This document shows positions 17,180-25,245 of a stretch of DNA of 64,000 nucleotides, in pieces. The stretch's first letter is position 1. Every line of letters starts with the position of its first letter. The notes below the pieces were generated by a model. The model did not search any database and was not told the origin of the DNA. It was given only the letters and a program-made list of their open reading frames with translations. Source of the stretch: Knoellia flava TL1 (GTDB lineage Bacteria; Actinomycetota; Actinomycetes; Actinomycetales; Dermatophilaceae); NCBI RefSeq assembly GCF_000768675.1, contig NZ_AVPI01000002.1, positions 51,698-115,697 of the forward strand, read 5' to 3'. The translations under genes were made by a program, and so were the position numbers.

Positions 17180-17680
17180 TCAGCCCTGCTGCTCCCAGGT
17201 CGCGCGGGCGCCGGCGTCCCCGGCGAGGAACGCGTAGACGAGCGTCGCCAGCGACACGAGCACGAGCAGGACGGGCAGGGCCGTCTCCAGCCACGGCGCG
17301 GCGAGCTCCTTCGCGCCGCGGCCGCTGGCGAAGCCCGACGGACCGCCGAGGAGCCACGCACCCGCAGCGGTGACGGCGAGCAGCCCGAGGACCACGAGCG
17401 ACAGGGTCTCGCCGCGCTCCTCGTGCTCGCGGATCGCCGCGAGCACCGGGTTGTCGGCGGGCAGCGACGCGAACCGCGAGTCGAAGAAGTCGGTGCCGCT
17501 GATCCGGGCGAGCCACACGGTGACGGTCGCCACGAGGGCGAGCGCCAGCGCGGGCCAGCGCGTGAGGTAGCGCCACCGCGGGACCACCGCGAGGAGGGTC
17601 GCGGCGAGCGCAGCCAGCGGGGCGAAGACGACCGCGCCGTGCACGACGAGCACGTGGGCCGGAAGACCGTTGATGTCCAT
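17180..17680 (-). CDS. DUF2231-type integral membrane protein
   Basis: 166 residues from the ATG at 17680 with four hydrophobic helices. MDINGLPAHVLVVHGAVVFAPLAALAATLL is the usual opening of DUF2231 proteins (a conserved His after the first helix, 'LPAHVLVVHG'). The family is often linked with redox or haem-associated membrane proteins; nothing more specific can be said here. It is separated from the upstream subtilase by a strong hairpin, so it probably has its own promoter in 17681-17775. Confidence 0.8.
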   Translation of the reverse strand: MDINGLPAHVLVVHGAVVFAPLAALAATLLAVVPRWRYLTRWPALALALVATVTVWLARISGTDFFDSRFASLPADNPVLAAIREHEERGETLSLVVLGLLAVTAAGAWLLGGPSGFASGRGAKELAAPWLETALPVLLVLVSLATLVYAFLAGDAGARATWEQQG

Positions 17681-17775
17681 GGGTGCACCTGCCTGTCGCT
17701 CCAGCACGAGGACCTCCAGTCTCCCGCCGCCGCGTTCCACCCGGCCGGGATTCCGGCGAACCCGCCGCGGAGACA

Positions 17776-17812
17776 GGTATGCCGGCCGCTCGAGGTGAGC
17801 GGCCGGCATACC
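17776..17812. terminator. terminator hairpin built from two GTATGCCG octamers
   Basis: A perfect 16-bp stem (GGTATGCCGGCCGCTC and its complement) with a 5-nt loop, just past the subtilase stop at 17840. Each arm starts with the GTATGCCG octamer, so the pair forms the base of the stem. Confidence 0.88.
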
Positions 17813-17839
17813 GGGATCGTGCGGGTCAGGACCGCATCG

Positions 17840-19564
17840 TCACTGGACGACTCCCAGGGCGTTGACGATGCCGTCGCCGTAGAAGGAGTTGAACTCCGCC
17901 GTGCCGACGCAGGTCGCCGTGAACTCGGCCGAGCGGCCCTCGGGCTCGTAGGAGCGGGCGGGCGCGTTGCAGGCGTGGTTCGTGGCCGTGCCCATGAGCA
18001 GGGCCTTCGTGGTGTCGGGCGCGAGCGAGAAGCTGCCCGCGTCCGCCCCCGTGCCGTGCGCGGCGACCGCGAGCGCGGCCACCCCGGCGGCGTGCGGGGA
18101 CGCCATCGACGTGCCCTGGTACCAGGCGTAGTAGGAGCACGTGGCCTTCTGGTCCGGCTGGCGGCGGTCGGTGCACTGCTTGATGACGCCGTTGACGCGG
18201 CCCGGCTGGGTGATGTTGCCGTTCTTGTCGACCTCGCCCGTGTTGCGCAGGGAGGCCAGCGAGACCGACGACAGGATGAGGTTGCCGTTGGTGCGGTAGG
18301 TGTCGGTGCCGATGCCGTCGCGGTACCAGCCACCCGGGGCCGACACCTCGAGCTCTCCGGACGTGAGGTCCGTGGCCCAGTTCGAGTAGTCCGCCTTCTC
18401 ACCCGTCGGGCCGAGCGCGGAGACGCCGATGACGTGCGGCCCCTCGACCGGGAGGTCCCAGCAGGTCTCGTTGTCGATCGTGCGCGGGTGCTCGGTGCCG
18501 CCCGGGTAGTCCGGGCTCGTGAGGTCGGTGCGCGGGTTGCTCAGGTCCTCGTGGTTGTTGCCGAGGGCGCCGACGAGCGTGACGTTCTTGGAGTGGGCGT
18601 AGTCGAGCGCCCGCGTCATGGCGGCGATGATGACGTCCTGCTCCATCGCCTCCTCGGGGCTGTCCTCGGGAGCGCCGCCGGCGCAGTTGTAGAGCCACGG
18701 GTCGACGTAGAACGACATGTTGACGACGTCGAGACCGGTGTCACCGGCATACGTCAGGGCGTTGACGACCGGGCCGAGGAAGAAGTAGCCGCTGTCCTGG
18801 CCACCGCGGATGTTGACGAGGTCGACGTCGGGGGCGACCCCGCTGAGGCCGAACCCGTTGAGGGCGGCGCCGATCGTGCCCGCGACGTGCGTGCCGTGGC
18901 CGTCGTCGTCGACGTTCGCCGGGTCGACGCAGGACGCGACCTCGCACGGGCCGTCGATGTCGGGCATGTCGGTCGTGAAGTTGCGCGAGAGTGCGGAGTC
19001 GAAGTTCGCGGCGAGGTCGAGGTGGGTGCCGTCGACACCGGTGTCGAGGACGCCGACGCGGACCTTGTCGCCCTTCTCGACGGCGTGGGCCTCGAACGCG
19101 TGGATCATCTGCATGCCCCAGAGGTGCCCGTCGAGGGGATCGTGACCGGCCGGCGGCGTGGGCGTGGACTTGTAGGTGCCGTTGGTCCTCGTCCGGTCGA
19201 AGACGTGCTCCTGCTCCACGGGGTCCGGACCCTTGGCGCGGACCGGGGCCGAGCCGATCGAGCGCTCGCGGGCTGCACCCTCGACTCCGGCGATGCTGCG
19301 CGCCGCACGGAGCACGTCGCCCGAGCCCTTGACGGTGACGAGACCGATCGCCGTGTTGACCGAGGTCACGGTCCCGCCGGCCCGCTTCAGCCGGTCGGCG
19401 ATCGCCTTGACGTTCGCGCCCTCGTCGGCCAGGACGACGAAGGTTCCGCTGTCGGCCGTCGTCGCCGCAGGGGTGCTGGGCACGGCGGTCGCGGTGGCCG
19501 AGCCGGCGAAGGCCGCGACGAGCGCAGCCGTTCCGGTCAGGGCCAGCATGCGAGATCGTCGCAT
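17840..19564 (-). CDS. secreted subtilisin-like serine protease (S8 family)
   Basis: 574 residues. A signal peptide (MRRSRMLALTGTAALVAAFAGSATATA) is followed by an inhibitor-I9-like propeptide (about 40-95) and the S8 catalytic domain. The catalytic triad is intact: Asp174 in VLDTGVDGTHLD, His223 in DGHGTHVAG and Ser486 in GTSMASPHAAG. The oxyanion Asn is in ALGNN (about 334-338). The domain carries cysteines (PCEVASC, NCAGG, ETCW, KQC, KATC) that may form disulfides outside the cell. SD-like GAGGAGG is 5 nt before the ATG. Likely a secreted nutrient protease. Confidence 0.95.
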   Translation of the reverse strand: MRRSRMLALTGTAALVAAFAGSATATAVPSTPAATTADSGTFVVLADEGANVKAIADRLKRAGGTVTSVNTAIGLVTVKGSGDVLRAARSIAGVEGAARERSIGSAPVRAKGPDPVEQEHVFDRTRTNGTYKSTPTPPAGHDPLDGHLWGMQMIHAFEAHAVEKGDKVRVGVLDTGVDGTHLDLAANFDSALSRNFTTDMPDIDGPCEVASCVDPANVDDDGHGTHVAGTIGAALNGFGLSGVAPDVDLVNIRGGQDSGYFFLGPVVNALTYAGDTGLDVVNMSFYVDPWLYNCAGGAPEDSPEEAMEQDVIIAAMTRALDYAHSKNVTLVGALGNNHEDLSNPRTDLTSPDYPGGTEHPRTIDNETCWDLPVEGPHVIGVSALGPTGEKADYSNWATDLTSGELEVSAPGGWYRDGIGTDTYRTNGNLILSSVSLASLRNTGEVDKNGNITQPGRVNGVIKQCTDRRQPDQKATCSYYAWYQGTSMASPHAAGVAALAVAAHGTGADAGSFSLAPDTTKALLMGTATNHACNAPARSYEPEGRSAEFTATCVGTAEFNSFYGDGIVNALGVVQ

Positions 19565-19679
19565 GGGTTCCTCCTCATGGAACGGGTGCGCCACGGTGCG
19601 CACCTCGCCGCCCAACCTAGGGCCGGCGGCACGCCCGGGACATGGCTGCCAGTGACCAGATTCGGCCTATGCTTCCCGA

Positions 19680-20039
19680 ATGCCCAAGCGCGCCCGGACC
19701 GGCCCGATGCCGGACGTCTTCGAGACGTTCGCCCATCGGGTCGACGAGGAGGACCAGGCCGCCGGACCGATCGAGGTGGGCCAGGTCGCCAAGGGCGCCG
19801 GGCTCTCGCTGGGCCTCATGGTGATCACCGGGATGGCGTTCGTGCTCGGCTTCTGGACCGGGACGCAGAACGAGCCCGACCTCGCCTACGACCACCTCGT
19901 CTGGGAGGGGGTCATCAAGGTCGGGTTCGCGCTCGTCTGCGGGCTCCTCGCGGCTGCCGTCGTGCTCGCCCTCGCCATGGTGGCGATCGGCGTGCCGTGG
20001 GTGCAGCGCCAGCGCAAGCGTCGTCGCCGCCGGGGCTGA
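19680..20039 (+). CDS. hypothetical membrane protein, 119 aa
   Basis: Two hydrophobic helices (about 44-60, GLSLGLMVITGMAFVLGFWTG, and 78-104, GVIKVGFALVCGLLAAAVVLALAMVAIGV) separated by a short acidic loop. The N-terminus is hydrophilic and the C-terminus strongly basic (RQRKRRRRRG), so both ends are probably cytosolic. I do not recognise the family. It is divergent from the subtilase and convergent with the acyl-CoA dehydrogenase at 20151. Confidence 0.65.
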   Translation: MPKRARTGPMPDVFETFAHRVDEEDQAAGPIEVGQVAKGAGLSLGLMVITGMAFVLGFWTGTQNEPDLAYDHLVWEGVIKVGFALVCGLLAAAVVLALAMVAIGVPWVQRQRKRRRRRG

Positions 20040-20060
20040 GCGGGCGGGCCGAGCCGGGCT

Positions 20061-20122
20061 CGCGCGACGTCGGGTGGCAAGGTCGCACGTCGGAGCACAA
20101 CCGTTCCCACCCGACGTGCGCG
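20061..20122. terminator. probable bidirectional terminator / palindromic repeat
   Basis: Imperfect inverted repeat: CGCGACGTCGGGTGG on the left and CCACCCGACGTGCGCGG on the right, with a further CGCACGTCGG copy in the loop. It lies between convergent genes. The three ACGTCGG copies make it look more like a REP-type element than a simple terminator. Confidence 0.6.
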
Positions 20123-20150
20123 GAACCCACTTCGGGCGAGAAAGGTGTGG

Positions 20151-21410
20151 CTACTTGAGCTGGGCGGAGGTCATGCCCAGGAGGCGGCGGGCGACGACGA
20201 GCAGCTGGATCTGCTGGGTGCCCTCGAAGATGTCGAGGATCTTGGAGTCGCGGGCCCACTTCTCGAGCAGCTCGCGCTCGGCGTAGCCCGTCGCACCCGC
20301 GAGCTCGACGCACGCGAGCGAGACGTCGACGCAGGTGCGCCCGGCCTTGGCCTTGGCCATCGACGCTTCCATCGAGTTCGGCCGGCCGTTGTCGGCCATC
20401 CACGCAGCCCGCAGCGTGAGCGCGTGCGCGGCCTCGTAGTCGGCCTCCATCTGGAGCAGCCGCGCCGCCGCGTGCGACTGCACGTGTGCTGGCCGGTCCC
20501 AGTCGACGGTCACGCCCGCCTTCGCGAGGAGCTCGGTCGTGAGGTCGAGGCTGGCACGGGTGAGACCGAGGGCCATCGCGGCGACGAGCGGCCGGGTGTT
20601 GTCGAAGGTCTGCATCGCACCGCCGAAGCCCCCTTCGATCCGGATCTCCGGGTCGCCGAGCAGGTCCTCGGCGGGCACCCGGCAGTCGTCGAGGACGAAG
20701 GCGGCGGTGTCGGAGGCACGGATGCCGAGCTTGTGCTCGAGCCGGACGAGCCGGAGCCCGGGGTTGTCGCGCCGGACGACGAACGACTTGATGGCCTGCT
20801 TGCCCAGGCTCCGGTCGAGCGTCGCCCACACGACGACGAGCTCGGCGCGCTCGCCGGCGGTGACGTAGATCTTCTCGCCGTTGAGGACGTACTCGTCACC
20901 GTCCCTCACCGCGGTCGTCCGGATGGCTCCCGAGTCCGAGCCGGTCTCGGGCTCGGTGATCGCCATCGCGGCCCACTGGCCGGCATACCTCTGCTTCTGC
21001 TCGTCGTTCGCGACGGCGGCGATGGCAGCGTTGCCGAGGCCCTGGCGCGGGATCGAGAGGGTGAGCCCGACGTCGCCGCGGCAGGTCTCGAGGATCGAGA
21101 GCACCGAGCTGAGGTTGGAGCCGTTGCGCACCTTCGACCCGGCGGGGTGGTGGCGGCCCGAGCCGACGGCGGCCACCTCGCCCTCCCCCTCGGGGTCCGT
21201 GGCGCGGGTGCTGCTCGACGCGCCCGCACCCTGACCGGCGCCCGAGCTGCTCAGTCCGTCGATGACGGCGGAGATGAGGTCGAGCTCACGCGGGTACTCG
21301 TGCTCGGCGAGGTCGTACTTGCGCGAGATGGGGCGGAAGACCTCCTCGGCCATGCCGCGCGCCTGCTCGACGAGCGGTCGGAACTTCCGGGGAACCTCGA
21401 GATCGATCAT
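20151..21410 (-). CDS. acyl-CoA dehydrogenase
   Basis: 419 residues, the usual length for the soluble FAD-dependent family that makes the alpha-beta double bond in acyl-CoAs. Landmarks are AMAITEPETGSDSGAIRTTAVRDGDEYVLNGEKIYVTAG (flavin/substrate site) and, near the C-terminus, RTCVDVSLACVELAGATGYAERELLEKWARDSKILDIFEGTQQIQLL. The catalytic base would be Glu in 'FEGTQQIQ' (about residue 398). An atypical Gly/Ser-rich insert (SSSGAGQGAGASSSTRATDPEGEGE) is at about 55-80. It lies 30 bp downstream of a second acyl-CoA dehydrogenase gene, so one operon is likely. Confidence 0.92.
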   Translation of the reverse strand: MIDLEVPRKFRPLVEQARGMAEEVFRPISRKYDLAEHEYPRELDLISAVIDGLSSSGAGQGAGASSSTRATDPEGEGEVAAVGSGRHHPAGSKVRNGSNLSSVLSILETCRGDVGLTLSIPRQGLGNAAIAAVANDEQKQRYAGQWAAMAITEPETGSDSGAIRTTAVRDGDEYVLNGEKIYVTAGERAELVVVWATLDRSLGKQAIKSFVVRRDNPGLRLVRLEHKLGIRASDTAAFVLDDCRVPAEDLLGDPEIRIEGGFGGAMQTFDNTRPLVAAMALGLTRASLDLTTELLAKAGVTVDWDRPAHVQSHAAARLLQMEADYEAAHALTLRAAWMADNGRPNSMEASMAKAKAGRTCVDVSLACVELAGATGYAERELLEKWARDSKILDIFEGTQQIQLLVVARRLLGMTSAQLK

Positions 21411-21440
21411 GGTCCAGTCCTTGGGGTCTCGGTATGCCGG

Positions 21441-22772
21441 TCAGACGAGCAGGGTGCCCTCGAGCACGCCCGCTCCACGCAGGTCGCGGTACCACCGCTC
21501 GTTGTCGAACTCCTTGACGAAGCCGTGGCCGCCGAGGAGCTGGACGGCGTGCGAGCCGATCCGGGCGGCGTGGGTCGCGGTGAGCGCGCGCACCTCGCCG
21601 ACGACCTGCGCCACCTGAGCCGGGTCGGCGTCGGCGTCGAGCCGGGCGGCGGCCTTGAGCACGGCGAGCCGGAGGCCGTCGAGCTCGATGGCGATGTCGG
21701 CCACCATGAAGGCGACGGCCTGGCGCTGGCCGATCGGCTCCCCGAAGGCCTTGCGCTCCTTGACGTACTCGGTCACCTGGTCGAGCACGGCCTGACCGGT
21801 GCCGACGGCGGCCGCGGCCCAGGCGAGCCGCCCACGGCGCACGGCGTCACGGTGGTCGTCGGTCGTGCCGAGGAGGTTGGCCCGCGGGACGATGACGTCG
21901 GTGAGCACGACCCGGCCCGTGTGCGCGGCGCGCACGCCCATCGCGGGATCGTCCTCGACGGTGACACCCTCGGTGGCCGCCTCGACGACGACGAGCCGCG
22001 CCTCGCCCTCGACCATCGCCGAGACGACGAGGACCTCGGCGCTGTCGGCGTTGGCGACGAGGGCCTTGGTGCCGTTGAGGACGAGCGAGTCGCCCTGTGG
22101 CACAGCGGTGGTCGTGAGCGCGAAGGGGTCGAAGAGCGGCTGCGGCTCCTGCAGCGCGAGCGCCGCCGCGGCGACGGGCTCGTCGCCCGCGAAGTGCGGC
22201 AGGTAGGTCGCCTGCTGGTCGGCGTCGCCGTAGAGCGCGAGGGCGGTGGCGACCGCGGCGGTCCCCATCTGGGCGACGGCGATGCCCATGTCACCGCGGG
22301 CGAGCTGCTCGAGGACGAGGACACCGGCGACCGCGGACCGCTCCTCGGCGATGCCGCCGAGCTCCTCGGGGACGCCGACGAGCACGAGCCCCATCTCCTG
22401 CAGGGCCTCGCGCACCTCGGCGGGCACGGCGCGCTCGGTGTCGGCGCGCGACCCCGCGGGGCGGATGACCTCGTCGGCGAGCTCGCGGGTCGCCTCCTGG
22501 AGCATCTGCTGGTCCTCGGTCGGCGTGAGGTCGAAGACCCCACGGCGCGAGACGGGCGAGGGTCGCTTCGCCGACCCCGAGCCCTTGACCTGCTTGAAGG
22601 CCCGACCAACGGCGACCTGGGCTCGGAAGCCGGCGTGGGTGCTGCGACCGAGGATGCGCTCGACCCGGCCGCGGACCTTGGGGTCGGCCATGACGGGCAG
22701 CCCGGCGGCCTTGGAGATGAGGCGCAGGCCGAGGCGCTGGCCCCGGTCGGCGAGGGTGGGCGTCGTCGCCAT
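21441..22772 (-). CDS. acyl-CoA dehydrogenase family protein
   Basis: 443 residues from the ATG at 22772. The N-terminal 70 residues are an extra lysine/arginine-rich region; the ACAD fold starts near VFDLTPTEDQQMLQEATRELADEVI. Substrate-loop region ALQEPQPLFDPFALTTTAV lacks the usual TEP(x)GSD motif of its neighbour. The C-terminal RIGSHAVQLLGGHGFVKEFDNERWYRDLRGAGVLEGTLLV is normal. Such a pairing of a canonical and a divergent ACAD is seen for heteromeric dehydrogenases (for instance mycobacterial FadE pairs); here that is inference. SD-like GGAAGGACG precedes the ATG. Confidence 0.88.
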   Translation of the reverse strand: MATTPTLADRGQRLGLRLISKAAGLPVMADPKVRGRVERILGRSTHAGFRAQVAVGRAFKQVKGSGSAKRPSPVSRRGVFDLTPTEDQQMLQEATRELADEVIRPAGSRADTERAVPAEVREALQEMGLVLVGVPEELGGIAEERSAVAGVLVLEQLARGDMGIAVAQMGTAAVATALALYGDADQQATYLPHFAGDEPVAAAALALQEPQPLFDPFALTTTAVPQGDSLVLNGTKALVANADSAEVLVVSAMVEGEARLVVVEAATEGVTVEDDPAMGVRAAHTGRVVLTDVIVPRANLLGTTDDHRDAVRRGRLAWAAAAVGTGQAVLDQVTEYVKERKAFGEPIGQRQAVAFMVADIAIELDGLRLAVLKAAARLDADADPAQVAQVVGEVRALTATHAARIGSHAVQLLGGHGFVKEFDNERWYRDLRGAGVLEGTLLV

Positions 22773-22901
22773 GCTGGCGTCCTTCCACGTGGGTTCCGGT
22801 TGCAGCTCGGCTTCGCAAAGTATCCGGTACACCGAGTGCCTGATACCGAGCCTACCGCAAACTTGTCAGTCGGTAACCAGAACCTCGCCCGGGGCTCGGG
22901 G
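22773..22901 (-). promoter_or_regulatory. acyl-CoA dehydrogenase operon promoter region with a GGTTACCG-type operator
   Basis: On the minus strand GGTTACCGACTGACAAG is followed by TTTGCGGTAGG and then GGCTCGGTATC. TACCG and CGGTA form an inverted pair 13 bp apart. A GGTTACCG...GGCTGCGTATC combination recurs upstream of the thiolase gene (about 41583-41612), which suggests a common beta-oxidation regulator. This is inference from two sites. Confidence 0.4.
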
Positions 22902-23570
22902 TCAGGAGGCGGAGGCCGCCCGGTGGACCGGGATCTCGATGCCGAGGTCCCAGCCGGGCACGAGCGGCAGCGAGTCGCCGCTCCAGAAGCGGCCGGGGTC
23001 GTACCAGTTCATCGGCGCGTCGGGCGTGAGCAAGCCCATCTCCTCGTAGGTCAGCGCCACGACCTCGGCGCAGTAGGCGACCTCCGGCCGGATCGCCCTG
23101 AGGTCGAGGTCGCGGGCCGACACGTGCGCGTCACGGCCCGTGAGCCAGCGCCACGCGAGTCGACCGGTCGACGGGAACGAGACGCCGTCGAGCCGGGCGA
23201 CGCAGCGCAGCACGGCGTCCTCGTGCTCGGGCCCGACCTCGGGGGTGAGCTGGCGCAGCCACGCCCGCTGGTCGTAGGCCTCCTGCCAGCGCGACACCGC
23301 CGCGCGCAGGTCGTGCAGCTGGACGCCGCGGTGGTGCCCGCCGGTCCACATGTCCTGCAGTGACTTGCCCATCTCGGCGTGCCACATGAGCGGCGGGAGG
23401 TCGTCGAGGACGACGGCCATGCCGACGTGGTTGACGGGGGCGTTCGTCGCCGTCTGGATCGCGCGGTCGGCGACCGAGCGCCCGCGGAAGATCCACACGT
23501 CGCCCGTGCGGGTGAGCTCGACGGCCTCGTCGAGCGAGAGGCCTTCGGACGTCTGCTCCGCGCGAACCAT
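22902..23570 (-). CDS. YiiX/YebB-like NlpC/P60-superfamily protein
   Basis: 222 residues. The circularly permuted papain-like (NlpC/P60) fold is suggested by TGDVWIFRG near residue 22, a candidate catalytic His in APVNHVGMAVVLDD (about 48) and a candidate Cys in VAYCAEVVALTYEEMGLL (about 170). Permuted members cleave amide or ester bonds of cell-wall or lipid substrates. No signal peptide is seen, so a cytosolic site is likely. The start codon lies inside a perfect 22-bp inverted repeat shared with the divergent gene at 23619. Confidence 0.75.
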   Translation of the reverse strand: MVRAEQTSEGLSLDEAVELTRTGDVWIFRGRSVADRAIQTATNAPVNHVGMAVVLDDLPPLMWHAEMGKSLQDMWTGGHHRGVQLHDLRAAVSRWQEAYDQRAWLRQLTPEVGPEHEDAVLRCVARLDGVSFPSTGRLAWRWLTGRDAHVSARDLDLRAIRPEVAYCAEVVALTYEEMGLLTPDAPMNWYDPGRFWSGDSLPLVPGWDLGIEIPVHRAASAS

Positions 23571-23621
23571 GACCGCAGCGTATGCCGGGAGCGCGAGCAC
23601 CCGGCATACGCTGCGGTCATG
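23568..23621. promoter_or_regulatory. palindromic divergent promoter, probably leaderless in both directions
   Basis: The whole 48-bp gap between two divergent genes is a perfect inverted repeat (arms 23568-23589 and 23600-23621, spacer 10 bp). Each arm begins with CATG, so the two start codons are the outer ends. Each arm carries TACGCT ending 6 bp before its ATG, the spacing expected of a TANNNT -10 for a leaderless transcript. No Shine-Dalgarno sequence is possible. The octamer GTATGCCG is present in both arms. Confidence 0.7.
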
Positions 23622-23786
23622 CAGTCGAACTGGTGGAAGCTGCTCGGTCTCGCCGGCGTCGTGTCGGTCGTCGCGACCGGCGCGGTCGTGGCGCGCAACG
23701 AGCGGCAGCGGCGGGCCTACACGCCCGACGAGGTGCGCGAGCGCCTCCACGAGCGGCACGCCCGCGCCCAGCAGCAGCGCCCCTGA
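23619..23786 (+). CDS. small single-pass membrane protein (55 aa)
   Basis: One hydrophobic segment (WWKLLGLAGVVSVVATGAVVA, residues 5-25), then a short basic/amphipathic tail (RNERQRRAYTPDEVRERLHERHARAQQQRP) likely in the cytosol. No family recognised. The ATG lies at the edge of the divergent inverted repeat and has no Shine-Dalgarno sequence, so leaderless translation is likely. A palindromic repeat follows 5 bp after the stop. Confidence 0.7.
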   Translation: MQSNWWKLLGLAGVVSVVATGAVVARNERQRRAYTPDEVRERLHERHARAQQQRP

Positions 23787-23790
23787 CCCC

Positions 23791-23863
23791 GACTGATTGC
23801 CCTTTCCAGCGCGGTCCCGGAACGGGACCGGACCGTGAAAGCCGCTGGAAAGGGCAATCAGTC
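23791..23863. repeat. 73-bp palindromic element with GACTGATTGC ends, copy 1
   Basis: A perfect 21-bp outer stem that begins GACTGATTGCCCTTTCCAGC at 23791 and closes at 23863. It encloses a second hairpin (CGGTCCCG-GAA-CGGGACCG, 23812-23830). The element separates convergent genes and may terminate both. A second element with the same 10-bp ends and nested design is at 59946-60016. Confidence 0.85.
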
Positions 23864-23879
23864 GCAGCACTCGTGAGGG

Positions 23880-24749
23880 TCAGACCCAGAGGCTGGTGCA
23901 GCGGATGTAGCCGCCGCCCTTGGCGAGCTCGTCGACGTGCGGGGTGATGACCTTGAGGCCGGCGCGCTCGACGTCGGCACGCAGCAGCGGGGCGCTGTCG
24001 CTCATGACGACGGTCGTGCCGGTGGAGACGAGGTTGCAGGCGAAGGACTCCATCGCCTCGGACTCGGCGATCTCGATCTTGTCGACGGTGTCGAGACGAT
24101 CGAGGAGCTGGCGGCTCTCGGGCGTGAAGGCCTCGGGGCAGTAGGCGATGAGGCCCCTGCCGGTCGAGTCCGGCTCGCGCAGGACGGCGAGGGTGAGGTC
24201 GATGTCGTACCAGTAGCTGTCGGGCCAGCCGCTGACGACGTTGACGTGGGGGGTGCCGTCGGGGTTGAGCAGGGGCAGCGTCTGGAGCTGGATGCGCTCG
24301 AGGCCGAAGCGGTCCGCGGCATACGCGAGTGCCGGCTCGTCGGAGCGGTAGCCGGCGCCGCAGAAGACGAGGTCGCCGCAGACGAGGGCGTCGCCCTGGC
24401 CGCTGAAGCGCCACGCGTGCGGCAGGTCCTCGACGGCGTAGCCGAGCTCGGTGAGCTTGGTGCGGGCCCACGGCTCCTCGCTCTTGCGCGACGGCGGCAG
24501 GGTGGCCATGAGGGCGACGCCGTCGCGGACGAGGGCCCAGTTGGCGGTGTAGACGCCGTCCTGGCTGGTCGGCGGCGCGTCGACCTGGAGGATCTCGGCG
24601 CCGGCGGACCGGAGCGCCTCGCGGATGCCGGCGTGCTCGACCTCGGCCTTCGCCGTGTCGACGGTCTCGCCGTCCTCGTAGTAGGGGTTGAGCTTGTGGT
24701 CGTTGCCGAAGAAGTGGGCGGACGACATGAGCAGCGTCGAGTTCAACAC
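23880..24749 (-). CDS. amidinohydrolase of the DDAH/arginine deiminase superfamily
   Basis: 289 residues from a GTG at 24749 (an in-frame ATG at 24728 is also possible). Family features are QDGVYTANWALV, FSGQGDALVCGD, SGWPDSYWYDIDLTLAVL and the C-terminal nucleophile Cys in KGGGYIRCTSLWV (about residue 285). DDAH-like enzymes hydrolyse methylated arginines to citrulline. The usual catalytic His (HLD or HLK motif) is not evident: the corresponding place reads YDIDL. This actinobacterial branch may use another residue or another substrate, so I leave out a gene symbol. Confidence 0.75.
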   Translation of the reverse strand: MLNSTLLMSSAHFFGNDHKLNPYYEDGETVDTAKAEVEHAGIREALRSAGAEILQVDAPPTSQDGVYTANWALVRDGVALMATLPPSRKSEEPWARTKLTELGYAVEDLPHAWRFSGQGDALVCGDLVFCGAGYRSDEPALAYAADRFGLERIQLQTLPLLNPDGTPHVNVVSGWPDSYWYDIDLTLAVLREPDSTGRGLIAYCPEAFTPESRQLLDRLDTVDKIEIAESEAMESFACNLVSTGTTVVMSDSAPLLRADVERAGLKVITPHVDELAKGGGYIRCTSLWV

Positions 24750-24826
24750 CGTCGGACTCCCGTGCGGGGTGGAGGGCGCGCCTCACGGAAACGGAGACTC
24801 GGGGGCACGCTACCCCCTGGGAAGCC

Positions 24827-25225
24827 TCAGCCAGGAACGGGAGCAGCGATCTGGGCCGCCATGTGACCGGCGCCGTAGCCGTTGTCGATGTTGACGACGG
24901 CGACGCCCGGAGCGCAGCTGTTGAGCATCGTCAGCAGCGGCGCGAGGCCCTCGAAGGCAGCGCCCTAGCCCACCGACGTCGGCACCGCGACGACCGGCGC
25001 CGACACGAGGCCCGCGACGACGCCGGGAAGGGCGCCGTCCATGCCCGCGACGACGACGATGGCCCGCGCGGCACGCAGCTCGTCCAGCCGGCCGAGGATG
25101 CGGTGCAGCCCGGCGATCCCGACGTCGACGACGAGGTCGGCGCGGCGTCCGAGGTGGCGGGCGACGAGCAGGGCCTCACGCGCGACGGGCAGGTCCGAGG
25201 TGCCGGCGGCGACGACGAGGACGGT
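24827..25225 (-). pseudogene. larB: larB relic (nickel-pincer cofactor biosynthesis; AIR-carboxylase-like), 5' truncated with an in-frame amber stop
   Basis: The 132-codon remainder reads [20 protein letters not shown], then [31 protein letters not shown] and VPTSVG. An in-frame TAG (24965-24967) follows where the family has Tyr (SVGYGA). After it the frame goes on [40 protein letters not shown] to a TGA. The N-terminal half of LarB is absent: a TGA stands just upstream (about 25234). LarB carboxylates NaAD in making the lactate racemase nickel cofactor. The gene is dead unless the stop is a sequencing error, and the missing N-terminus argues against that rescue. Confidence 0.85.
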
Positions 25226-25245
25226 CGATCCACGTCACAGCGTCG
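25226..25245. other. junction between head-to-head larB and larC relics
   Basis: About 20 bp separate the point where larB homology starts (minus strand) and where larC homology starts (plus strand). Both 5' ends are missing, so one deletion of the shared 5' region of a divergent pair is the simplest explanation. No insertion sequence or repeat is visible at the join. Confidence 0.6.

Noticed and set aside
17131..18402. Extension of the MmcQ/YjbR frame by more than 400 codons.
   Set aside because: It runs through the DUF2231 and subtilase genes with Arg/Ser-rich nonsense composition.
24827..25225. Sequencing error as the only reason for the larB stop.
   Set aside because: The N-terminal half is also missing and larC beside it is truncated in the same way, so decay is the simpler reading.
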